This document shows, one piece after another, positions 52,860-64,000 of a stretch of DNA of 64,000 bases (position 1 is the stretch's first letter; every line of letters starts with the position of its first letter). Source of the DNA: Hydractinia symbiolongicarpus. Its lineage: Eukaryota; Cnidaria; Hydrozoa; Anthoathecata; Hydractiniidae. The stretch covers positions 23,785,501 through 23,849,500 of the forward strand of contig NC_079881.1 of NCBI RefSeq assembly GCF_029227915.1. Direction: 5' to 3'. A model generated the notes under the pieces. That model saw only the letters and a list, made by a program, of their open reading frames with translations. It did no database searches and was not told where the DNA came from. A program made the position numbers and the translations under genes.

Positions 52860-55058
52860 CAGTGAAACGATTGACTGTGGGAATTACTTGAACTGATTCT
52901 GGACTGTGAGCTTATAAATGTGATAAATGAGCCAATTGGACTCCAAAGAATAACATTCTTCTTATTTTGACATAATTGCCGGAATTCATCGATTACATTA
53001 GGCTCTGTGGAAGCGCTTTATTTAAAAATTTAGATAAATAAGTCTTTTCTTACTGTGGGACCAATCCTAGCCGTTAGCTCGCGCTGAAGAAATAGAGACA
53101 GTTTCAAAAACTACATTTCATTTACTTTCTAACGGTGTCAATCCGTTTGAGTTACAACGGTTCCGTCACATATTCGTACCAACATGTATTTAGTGATTTT
53201 TTCCAATATTACTAAGTTGTATTGCTTTTAACAGTGAAACGATTGACTGTGGGAATTACTTGAACTGATTCTGGACTGTGACCTTATAAATGTGATAAAT
53301 GAGCCAATTGGACTCCAAAGAATAACATTCTTCTTATTTTGACATAATTGCCGGAATTCATCGATTACATTAGGCTCTGTGGAAGCGCTTTATTTAAAAA
53401 TTTAGATAAATAAGTCTTTTCTTACTGTGGGACCAATCCTGGCCGTTAGCACGCGCTGAATAAATAGGAACAGTTCCAAAGACTACATTTCATTGACTTT
53501 CTAGAGGTATAAATCCGTTTGAGTTACAACGGTTGGATGATATATTCGTTCCAACATGTATTTAGTGATTTTCTTCTGAAATTACTAAGTTGTATTGCTT
53601 TTAACAGTGAAACGATTGACTGTGGAAATTAACAGAACTGATTCTGGACTGCGACCTTATAAATGTGATAAATGAGCCAATTGGTCTCCAAGGATAACAT
53701 TCTTCTTAAGTTGACATGATTGCTGGAATTCAGCGATTACATTAGGCTCTGTCGTAGCGCTTTATTTAAAAACTTAGATAAATAAGTCGCGCAGAATAAA
53801 TAGGAACAGTTTCAAAGACTACATTTCATTGACTCTTTAGCGTTATAAATCAGTTTGAGTTACAACGGTTTCGTCACATATTCGTACCAACATGTATTTA
53901 GCGATAGTATTTGGATATTACTAGGTTGCATCGCTTTTAACAGTGAAACCTTTGACTGGGGGATTTAATTGAACTGCTCTTGGACTTTGACCTTATAAAG
54001 GTGATAAATGAGCCAGTTTGACTACAAGAAAAAACAATCTTCTTAATTTGACATGATTGCTGGAACTCAGCGATTACACTGGGCGCTGTGGTAGCGCTTT
54101 GTTAAAAAAATTAAGATAAATAAGTCATTCTATACTGTGGGACCAATCCTAGCCGTTAGTTCGCGCTGAAGAAATAGAGACAGTTTCAAAAACTACATTT
54201 TATTGACATTCTAAGGGTGTCAATCCGTTTGAGTTACAACGGTTGCGTCACATATTCGTACCAACATGTATTTAGTGATTTTTTCCAATATTACTAAGTT
54301 GTATTGCTTTTAACAGTGAAACGATTGACTGTGGGAATTAATTGAACTGATTTTGGACTTTGACCTTATAAATGTGATAAATGAGCCAATTAGTCTCCAA
54401 GGAATAACATTCCTCTTAATTTTGACATGTTTGATGGAATTCCACGATTACAATGCCGCTGTAGTAACGCTTCATTTAAAAACTTAGGTAAATAAGTCAT
54501 AATTACTGTGGGACCAATCCTGGCCGTTAGCACGCGCTGAATAAATAGGAACAGTTTCAAAAACCACATTTCATTGACTTTCTAGCGGTATCAATCCGCT
54601 TGAGTTACAACGGTTGCGTCACATATTCGTACCAACATGTATTTAGCGATATTTTTTCGCTATTACTAGGTTACATCGCTCTTAAGAGTGAAACGACTGA
54701 CTGCGGGACTTAATTGAACCAAATTTGAACTGTGACCTTATAAGTGTGATAAGTGAGACAATTGGACTCCAAGAAGTAACATTCTTCTTAATTTGACATG
54801 ATTGCCGAAACTTAGCGATTACACTGGGCGCTGTGGTAGAGCTTCATTTAAAAGTTAAGAAAAGAAAGTCATTTTTTACTATGGGACCAATCCTAGCCGT
54901 TAGCGCGCGCTGAAGAAATAGCGACAGGTTCAAAAACTACAATTCATTGACTTTCTAACGGTGTTAATCCGTTTAAGTTACAACGGTTGCGTGATATATT
55001 CGTTCCAACATGTATTTAGTGATTTTCTTCTGAAATTACTAAGTTGTATTGCTTTTAA
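52860..55058. repeat. Higher-order repeat G, copy 1 (2,199 bp)
   Basis: The order of monomer classes (GGGAATTACTTGAACTG class, ATTGCCGGAATTCATCG class, short class with join at 53787, TTTGACTGGGGG class, TTGATGGAATTCC class) repeats with an offset of 2,199 bp: 53161 to 55360 and 53787 to 55986. Confidence 0.82.
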
Positions 55059-57257
55059 CAGTGAAACGATTGACTGTGGGAATTACTTGAACTGATTCTG
55101 GACTGTGACCTTATAAATGTGATAAATGAGCCAATTGGACTCCAAAGAATAACATTCTTCTTATTTTGACATAATTGCCGGAATTCATCGATTACATTAG
55201 GCTCTGTGGAAGCGCTTTATTTAAAAATTTAGATAAATAAGTCTTTTCTTACTGTGGGACCAATCCTAGCCGTTAGCTCGCGCTGAAGAAATAGAGACAG
55301 TTTCAAAAACTACATTTCATTTACTTTCTAACGGTGTCAATCCGTTTGAGTTACAACGGTTCCGTCACATATTCGTACCAACATGTATTTAGTGATTTTT
55401 TCCAATATTACTAAGTTGTATTGCTTTTAACAGTGAAACGATTGACTGTGGGAATTACTTGAACTGATTCTGGACTGTGACCTTATAAATGTGATAAATG
55501 AGCCAATTGGACTCCAAAGAATAACATTCTTCTTATTTTGACATAATTGCCGGAATTCATCGATTACATTAGGCTCTGTGGAAGCGCTTTATTTAAAAAT
55601 TTAGATAAATAAGTCTTTTCTTACTGTGGGACCAATCCTGGCCGTTAGCACGCGCTGAATAAATAGGAACAGTTCCAAAGACTACATTTCATTGACTTTC
55701 TAGAGGTATAAATCCGTTTGAGTTACAACGGTTGGGTGATATATTCGTTCCAACATGTATTTAGTGATTTTCTTCTGAAATTACTAAGTTGTATTGCTTT
55801 TAACAGTGAAACGATTGACTGTGGAAATTAACAGAACTGATTCTGGACTGCGACCTTATAAATGTGATAAATGAGCCAATTGGTCTCCAAGGATAACATT
55901 CTTCTTAAGTTGACATGATTGCTGGAATTCAGCGATTACATTAGGCTCTGTCGTAGCGCTTTATTTAAAAACTTAGATAAATAAGTCGCGCAGAATAAAT
56001 AGGAACAGTTTCAAAGACTACATTTCATTGACTCTTTAGCGTTATAAATCAGTTTGAGTTACAACGGTTTCGTCACATATTCGTACCAACATGTATTTAG
56101 CGATAGTATTTGGATATTACTAGGTTGCATCGCTTTTAACAGTGAAACCTTTGACTGGGGGATTTAATTGAACTGCTCTTGGACTTTGACCTTATAAAGG
56201 TGATAAATGAGCCAGTTTGACTACAAGAAAAAACAATCTTCTTAATTTGACATGATTGCTGGAACTCATCGATTACACTGGGCGCTGTGGTAGCGCTTTG
56301 TTAAAAAAATTAAGATAAATAAGTCATTCTATACTGTGGGACCAATCCTAGCCGTTAGTTCGCGCTGAAGAAATAGAGACAGTTTCAAAAACTACATTTT
56401 ATTGACATTCTAAGGGTGTCAATCCGTTTGAGTTACTACGGTTGCGTCACATATTCGTACCAACATGTATTTAGTGATTTTTTCCAATATTACTAAGTTG
56501 TATTGCTTTTAACAGTGAAACGATTGACTGTGGGATTTAATTGAACTGATTTTGGACTTTGACCTTATAAATGTGATAAATGAGCCAATTAGTCTCCAAG
56601 GAATAACATTCCTCTTAATTTTGACATGATTGATGGAATTCCACGATTACAATGCCGCTGTAGTAACGCTTCATTTAAAAACTTAGGTAAATAAGTCATA
56701 ATTACTGTGGGACCAATCCTGGCCGTTAGCACGCGCTGAATAAATAGGAACAGTTTCAAAAACCACATTTCATTGACTTTCTAGCGGTATCAATCCGCTT
56801 GAGTTACAACGGTTGCGTCACATATTCGTACCAACATGTATTTAGCGATATTTTTTCGCTATTACTAGGTTACATCGCTCTTAAGAGTGAAACGACTGAC
56901 TGCGGGACTTAATTGAACCAAATTTGAACTGTGACCTTATAAGTGTGATAAGTGAGACAATTGGACTCCAAGAAGTAACATTCTTCTTAATTTGACATGA
57001 TTGCCGAAACTTAGCGATTACACTGGGCGCTGTGGTAGAGCTTCATTTAAAAGTTAAGAAAAGAAAGTCATTTTTTACTATGGGACCAATCCTAGCCGTT
57101 AGCGCGCGCTGAAGAAATAGCGACAGGTTCAAAAACTACAATTCATTGACTTTCTAACGGTGTTAATCCGTTTAAGTTACAACGGTTGCGTGATATATTC
57201 GTTCCAACATGTATTTAGTGATTTTCTTCTGAAATTACTAAGTTGTATTGCTTTTAA
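55059..57257. repeat. Higher-order repeat G, copy 2 (2,199 bp)
   Basis: Near-identical to copy 1. After about 57270 the array switches to a segment that resembles 46650-47170 (AGCCAATTTGTCTCC, then ATACGAACAAATTC). Confidence 0.82.
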
Positions 57258-58604
57258 CAGTGAAACGATTGACTGTGGGGATTATTTGAACTGATTTTGG
57301 ACTGTGATCTTATAAATGTGATAAATGAGCCAATTTGTCTCCAAGGAATAACATTCTTCTTAATTTGACATGATTGCTGGAATTCAGCGATTACATTAGG
57401 CTCTGTCGTAGCGCTTTATTTAAAAACTTAGATAAATAAGTCGCGCAGAATAAATACGAACAAATTCAAAGACTACATTTCATTGACTTTTTAGCGTTAT
57501 AAATCAGTTTGAGTTACAACGGTTTCGTCACATATTCGTACCAACATGTATTTAGCGATAGTTTTCGGATATTACTAGGTTGCATCGCTTTTAACAGTGA
57601 AACGTTTGACTTGGGGATTTAATTGAACTGCTCTTGGACTTTGACCTTATAAAGGTGATAAATGAGCCAGTTTGACTACAAGAAAAAACAATCTTCTTCA
57701 TTTGACATGATTGCTGGAACTCAGCGATTACACTGGGCGCTGTGGTAGCGCTTTGTTAAAAAAATTAAGATAAATAAGTCATTCTTTACTGTGGGACCAA
57801 TCCTAGCCGTTAGTTCGCGTTGAAGAATAAGAGACAGTTTCAAAAACTACATTTTATTGACATTCCAACAGTGTCAATCCGTTTGAGTTACAACGGTTGC
57901 GTCACATATTCGTACCAACATGTATTTAGTGATTTTTTCCAATATTACTAAGTTGTTTTGCTTTTAACAGTGAAACGATTGACTGTGGGAATTAATTGAA
58001 CTGATTCTGGACTTTGACCCTATAAATGTGATAAATGAGCCGGTTTGACTACAAGAACTAACATTCTTCTTAATTTGACATGGTTGCTGGAACTCAGCGA
58101 TTACACTGGGCGCTGTGGTAGCGCTTTATTAAAAATTAAGATAAATATGTGATTTTTTACTGTGGGACCAATCCTAGACGTTAGTTCGCGCTGAAGAAAT
58201 AAAGACAATTTCAAAAACTACATTTCATTGATTTTCTAACGGTGTCAATCCATTTGAGTTACAACGGTTGCGTCACCTATTCGTACCAACATGTATTTAG
58301 TGATTTTCTTCCGATATTACTAAGTTGTATTGCTTTTAACAGTGAAACGATTGACTGTGGGAATTAATTGAATTGGAATTAATTTGAATTGGAATTAATT
58401 GAATTAATTAATTGAATTAATTGTTGGAATTCAGCGAGTACACTAGCCTCTGTGGTAGCGCTTTATTTAAAAATTTAGATAAATAAGTCTTTTTTGCTGT
58501 GGGACCAATCCTGGCCGTTAGCACGCGCTAAATAAATAGGAACAGTTTCAAAGACTACATTTCATTGACTTTCTAGCGGTAGAAATCCGTTTGAGTTACA
58601 ACGG
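57258..58604. repeat. Satellite segment copied from elsewhere in the array
   Basis: The first part matches 46650-46900 (CAATTTGTCTCCAAGG; AATACGAACAAATTC). The next matches about 47025-47170 (GAGCCGGTTTGACTAC; AATATGTGATTTTT). The last carries the AT expansion otherwise seen at 50.7 and 52.5 kb. No gene. Confidence 0.75.
58362..58423. repeat. AT-rich simple-repeat expansion inside a monomer (copy 3)
   Basis: The same tract appears about 5.8 kb further on, outside the tandem duplication of segment F. It shows that this stretch was copied over a distance. Confidence 0.9.
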
Positions 58605-60510
58605 TTCCGTCACATATTCGTACCAACATGTATTTAGTGATTTTTTCCAATATTACTAAGTTGTATTGCTTTTAACAGTGAAACGATTGACTGTGGGAAT
58701 TACTTGAACTGATTCTGGACTGTGACCTTATAAATGTGATAAATGAGCCAATTGGACTCCAAAGAATAACATTCTTCTTATTTTGACATAATTGCCGGAA
58801 TTCATCGATTACATTAGGCTCTGTGGAAGCGCTTTATTTAAAAATTTAGATAAATAAGTCTTTTCTTACTGTGGGACCAATCCTGGCCGTTAGCACGCGC
58901 TGAATAAATAGGAACAGTTTCAAAGACTACATTTCATTGACTTTCTAGAGGTATAAATCCGTTTGAGTTACAACGGTTGGGTGATATATTCGTTCCAACA
59001 TGTATTTAGTGATTTTCTTCTGAAATTACTAAGTTGTATTGCTTTTAACAGTGAAACGATTGACTGTGGAAATTAACAGAACTGATTCTGGACTGCGACC
59101 TTATAAATGTGATAAATGAGCCAATTGGTCTCCAAGGATAACATTCTTCTTAAGTTGACATGATTGCTGGAATTCAGCGATTACATTAGGCTCTGTCGTA
59201 GCGCTTTATTTAAAAACTTAGATAAATAAGTCGCGCAGAATAAATAGGAACAGTTTCAAAGACTACATTTCATTGACTCTTTAGCGTTATAAATCAGTTT
59301 GAGTTACAACGGTTTCGTCACATATTCGTACCAACATGTATTTAGCGATAGTATTTGGATATTACTAGGTTGCATCGCTTTTAACAGTGAAACCTTTGAC
59401 TGGGGGATTTAATTGAACTGCTCTTGGACTTTGACCTTATAAAGGTGATAAATGAGCCAGTTTGACTACAAGAAAAAACAATCTTCTTAATTTGACATGA
59501 TTGCTGGAACTCAGCGATTACACTGGGCGCTGTGGTAGCGCTTTGTTAAAAAAATTAAGATAAATAAGTCATTCTATACTGTGGGACCAATCCTAGCCGT
59601 TAGTTCGCGCTGAAGAAATAGAGACAGTTTCAAAAACTACATTTTATTGACATTCTAAGGGTGTCAATCCGTTTGAGTTACAACGGTTGCGTCACATATT
59701 CGTACCAACATGTATTTAGTGATTTTTTCCAATATTACTAAGTTGTATTGCTTTTAACAGTGAAACGATTGACTGTGGGAATTAATTGAACTGATTTTGG
59801 ACTTTGACCTTATAAATGTGATAAATGAGCCAATTAGTCTCCAAGGAATAACATTCCTCTTAATTTTGACATGATTGATGGAATTCCACGATTACAATGC
59901 CGCTGTAGTAACGCTTCATTTAAAAACTTAGGTAAATAAGTCATAATTACTGTGGGACCAATCCTGGCCGTTAGCACGCGCTGAATAAATAGGAACAGTT
60001 TCAAAAACCACATTTCATTGACTTTCTAGCGGTGTCAATCCGCTTGAGTTACAACGGTTGCGTCACATATTCGTACCAACATGTATTTAGCGATATTTTT
60101 TCGCTATTACTAGGTTACATCGCTCTTAAGAGTGAAACGACTGACTGCGGGACTTAATTGAACCAAATTTGAACTGTGACCTTATAAGTGTGATAAGTGA
60201 GACAATTGGACTCCAAGAAGTAACATTCTTCTTAATTTGACATGATTGCCGAAACTTAGCGATTACACTGGGCGCTGTGGTAGAGCTTCATTTAAAAGTT
60301 AAGAAAAGAAAGTCATTTTTTACTATGGGACCAATCCTAGCCGTTAGCGCGCGCTGAAGAAATAGCGACAGGTTCAAAAACTACAATTCATTGACTTTCT
60401 AACGGTGTTAATCCGTTTAAGTTACAACGGTTGCGTGATATATTCGTTCCAACATGTATTTAGTGATTTTCTTCTGAAATTACTAAGTTGTATTGCTTTT
60501 AACAGTGAAA
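58605..60510. repeat. Higher-order repeat G, copy 3 (partial)
   Basis: Starts at TTCCGTCACATATTCG, as at 53161 and 55360, and follows the same class order, including the short monomer (join at 59231). It leaves the pattern near 60520 at TTGATCTGATTCTAGAATG. Confidence 0.8.
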
Positions 60511-63500
60511 CGATTGACTGTGGGAATTAATTGATCTGATTCTAGAATGTGACCTTATAAATGTGATAAATGAGCCAATTGGTCTCCAAGGAATAACATT
60601 CTTTTTAATTTGACATGACTGCTGGAATTCAGCGATTACATTAGGCTTTGTGGTAGCGCTTTATTTTATTTAAAAATTTAGATAAATAAGTCTTTTTTGC
60701 TGTGGGACCAATCCTGGCCGTTAGCACGCGCTGAATAAATTAGGAACAGTTTCAAAGACTACATTTCATTGACTTTCTAGCGGTATAAATCTGTTTGAGT
60801 TACAACTGTTGCGTCACATATTCATACCAACATGTATTTAGCGATAGTATTCGGATATCTATAGGTTGCATCGGCTTTGACAGTGAAACGATTGACTGTA
60901 GGACTTAATTGAAATGATTTTGACCTTTGACGTTATAAATGTGATAAATGAGCCAGTATGACAAGAAATAACATTCTTCTTAATTTGACATGATTGCTGG
61001 AACTCAGCGATTACACTGGGCACTGTGGTTGCGCTTTATTAAAACATTAAGATAAACAAGTCTTTTTTTACTGTGGGACCAATCCTAGCCGTTAGCTCGC
61101 GCTGAAGAAATAGAGACAGTTTCAAAAACTACATTTCATTTACTTTCTAACGGTGTCAATCCGTTTGAGTTACAACGGCTCCGTCACATATTCGTACCAA
61201 CATGTATTTAGTGATTTTCTTCCGATATTACTAAGTTGTATTGCTTTTAACAGTGAAAGGATTGACTGTGAGAATTAATAGAACTGATTCTGGACTGTGA
61301 CCTTATAAATGTGATAAATGAGCCAATTGGTCTCCAAGGAATATCATTCTTCTTAATTTGACATGATTGCCAGAATTCATCGATTACATTAGGCTCTGTG
61401 GAAGCGCTTTATTTAAAAATTTAGATAAATAAGTCTTTTCTTACTGTGGGACCAATCCTGGCCGTTAGCACGCGCTGAATAAATAGGAACAGTTCCAAAG
61501 ACTACATTTCATTGACTTTCTAGAGGTATAAATCCGTTTGAGTTACAACGGTTGTGTCACATATTCCTACCAACATGTATTTAGCGATAGTATTCGGATA
61601 TTACTAGGTTGCATCGCTTTTAACAGTGAAAAGATTGACTGTGGGACTTAATTGAACTGATTCTGGACTTTGACCTTATAAATGTGATAAGTGAGCCAAT
61701 TGGACTCCAACGAATAACATTCTTTTTAATTCGACATGATTGCTGGAATTCAGCGAGTACACTATGCCCTGTGGTAGCGCTTTATTTAAAAATGTAGGTG
61801 AATAAATCATTTTTTACTGTGGGACCAATCCTAGCCGTTAGTTTGCGTTGAAGAAATACAGACAGTTTCAAAAACTACATTTCATTGAATTTCTAACGGG
61901 GTCAATCCGTTTGAGTTACAACGGTTGCGTTACATATTCGTACCAACATGTATTTAGTGATTTTCTTCCGATATTACTAAGTTGTATTGCTTTTAACAGT
62001 GAAACGATTGACTGTGGGAATTACTTGAACTGATTCTGGACTGTGACCTTATAAATGTGATAAATGAGCCAATTGGACTCCAAAGAATAACATTCTTCTG
62101 AAATCGGCATGATTGTTGGAATTCAGCGAGTACACTAGCCTCTGTGGTAGCGTTTTATTTAAAAATTTAGCTAAATAAGTATTTTTTGCTGTGGGACCAA
62201 TCTTAGCCGTTAGTTTGCGTTGAAGAAATACAGACAGTTTCAAAAACTACATTTCATTTACTTTCTAACGGTGTCAATCCGTTTGAGTTACAACGGTTCC
62301 GTCACATATTCGTACCAACATGTATTTAGTGATTTTCTTCCGATATTACTAAGTTGTATTGCTTTTAACAGTGAAAGGATTGACTGTGGGAATTAATGGA
62401 ACTGATTCTGGACTATGACCTTATAAATGTGATAAATGAGCCAATTGGTCTCCAAGGAATAACATTCTTCTTATTTTGACATGATTGCCGGAATTCATCG
62501 ATTACATTAGGCTCTGTGGAAGCGCTTTATTTAAAAATTTAGATAAATAAGTCTTTTCTTACTGTGGGACCAATCCTGGCCGTTAGCACGCGCTGAATAA
62601 ATAGAAACAGTTCCAAAGACTACATTTCATTGACTTTCTAGAGGTATAAATCCGTTTGAGTTACAACGGTTGCGTCACATATTCGTACCAACATGTATTT
62701 AGCGATAGTATTCGGATGTTACTAGGTTGCATCGCCTTTAACAGTGAAACGCTTGACTGTGGGACTTAATTGAACTGATTTTGGCCTTTGACCTTATAAA
62801 TGTGATAAAAGAGCCAGTTTCACTACAAGAAATAACATTCTTCTTAATTTGACATGATTGCTGGAACTCAGCGATTACACCGGGCACTGTGGTAGCGCTT
62901 TATTAAAAAATTAAGATAAACAAGACATTTTTTACTGTGGGCCAATCCTAGTCGTTAGCTCGCGCTGAAGAAATAGAGACAATTTCAAAAACTACATTTC
63001 ATTTACATTCTAACGGTTTCAATCCGTTTGAGTTACAACGGTTGCGTCACATATTCGTATCAACATGTATTTAGCGATATTTTTCTGCTATTACTAGGTT
63101 GCATCGCTTTTAACAGTGAAACGCTTGACTGTGCGACTTAATTGAACTGATTTTGGTCTTTGACCTTATAAATGTGATAAATGAGCCAGTTTGACTACAA
63201 AAAATAACATTCTTCTTAATTTGACATGATTGCTGGAACTCGCGATTACACTGGGCACTGTGGTAGCGCTTTATTAAAAAATTAAGATAAGCAAGTCATT
63301 TTTTACTGTGGGACCAATCCTAGCCGTTATATCGCGCTAAAGAAATAGAGACAGTTTCAAAAACTACATTTCATTTACTTTCTAACGGTGTCAATCCGTT
63401 TGAGTTACAACGGTTGTGTCACATATTCGTACCAACATATATTTAGCGATAGTATTCGGATGTTACTAGGTTGCATCGCCTTTAACAGTGAAACGCTTGA

Positions 63501-64000
63501 CTGTGGGACTTAATTGAACTGATTTTGGTCTTTGACCTTATAAATGAGATAAATGAGCCAGTTTGACTACAAAAAATAACATTCTTCTTAATTTGACATG
63601 ATTGCTGGAACTCGCGATTACACTAGGCACTGTGGTAGCGCTTTATTAAAAAATTAAGATAAGCAAGTCATTTTATACTGTGGGACCAATCCTAGCCGTT
63701 ATCTCGCGCTAAAGAAATAGAGACAGTTTCAAAAACTACATTTTATTTACTTTCTAACGGTGTCAATCCGTTTGAGTTACAACGGTTGTGTCACATATTC
63801 GCACCAACATATATTTAGCGATAGTATTCGGATGTTACTAGGTTGCATCGCCTTTAACAGTGAAACACTTGACTGTGGGACTTAATTGAACTGATTCTGG
63901 ACTGTGACCTTATAAATGTGATAAGTGAGCCAATTGGACTCCAAGGAATAACATTCTTCTTAATTCGACATGATTGTTGGAATTCAGCGAGTACACTATG
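60511..64000. repeat. Mosaic satellite to the window edge
   Basis: Monomers of mixed class. The variant GGATATCTATAGGTTGCATCG near 60855 is shared with about 51007. From about 63050, three successive monomers are closely related; two of them (about 63237 and 63606) share CTGGAACTCGCGATTACAC, which lacks the usual CA. A 62-codon plus-strand frame at 61848-62033 is chance reading of the monomer. No gene. Confidence 0.75.

Larger units (their letters stand above)
29901..64000. repeat. Satellite array, right arm (same family)
   Basis: This continues the left-arm satellite in the same orientation and in phase after the retrotransposon. It holds about 92 monomers. Most are 372-373 bp, but a recurrent deletion class of 335-337 bp also occurs. 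Example starts are 30025, 30397, 30770, 31107, 31481, 31852, 32225, 32562 and 32935. It contains several different higher-order repeats and runs off the right edge. Nothing other than satellite is visible in any stretch of this arm. Confidence 0.97.

Noticed and set aside
61848-62033. Plus-strand 61-codon frame.
   Set aside because: It starts and ends within ordinary satellite monomers; no domain, and not kept in sister monomers.

Overview
The window is almost entirely one tandem satellite DNA family from a eukaryote, most likely an animal, interrupted once by a decayed, 5'-truncated non-LTR retrotransposon. There is no rRNA, tRNA, CRISPR array, operon or intact host gene that I can support. 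The host is called eukaryotic because of about 60 kb of head-to-tail repeats with layered higher-order structure, plus a CR1/L2-type (Jockey superfamily) element with an SGNH-esterase ORF1 and an endonuclease/reverse-transcriptase ORF2. The species cannot be named. Elements of this style are familiar from invertebrates such as cnidarians, molluscs and arthropods, but that is a weak inference.

Satellite. The monomer is about 372-373 bp (starts at 1, 374, 747, 1120, 1493, 1867, 2240 and so on), and about 160 copies fill 1-25935 and 29901-64000. All copies are in the same orientation. Every monomer carries a well conserved block of about 45 bp (example 352-396) with a short dyad. It also carries two copies of the 10-mer ACTGTGGGAC about half a monomer apart, which suggests that the monomer is itself an old dimer.

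Layout. 1-14.9 kb: an 8,586-bp (23-monomer) higher-order repeat, whose second copy has lost exactly one monomer, with a nested trimer repeat at 7.5-9.7 kb. 15.06-22.5 kb: three copies of a 6-7-monomer repeat (2,234, 2,606 and 2,606 bp). 22.5-25.9 kb: mosaic monomers. 25.94-29.90 kb: the retrotransposon. 29.9-34.5 kb: mosaic monomers and a 4-mer repeat. 34.5-41.9 kb: two copies of a 3,688-bp (10-monomer) repeat. 45-48.8 kb: a 2,200-bp repeat. 50.1-52.8 kb: a 1,825-bp repeat with an AT-rich expansion. 52.9-60.5 kb: a 2,199-bp repeat in three copies. 60.5-64 kb: mosaic monomers. Several variant monomers (a 335-337-bp deletion class, an AT-expansion class and others) act as tracers of how blocks were copied.

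Retrotransposon. In order it holds the 3' part of ORF1 (SGNH hydrolase domain), a disabled ORF2 (apurinic-type endonuclease, reverse transcriptase, C-terminal Cys-rich tail), a short 3' UTR with AATAAA, and a GAAAA-type tail. It splits a satellite monomer in phase. At least four disabling changes show that it cannot encode a full ORF2 protein.

The many short minus-strand reading frames (about 62-67 codons) are properties of one monomer class copied many times, not genes. I found no evidence of a new gene system. The noteworthy biology is the satellite's architecture: nested higher-order repeats, monomer-exact unequal exchange and a conserved dyad box.
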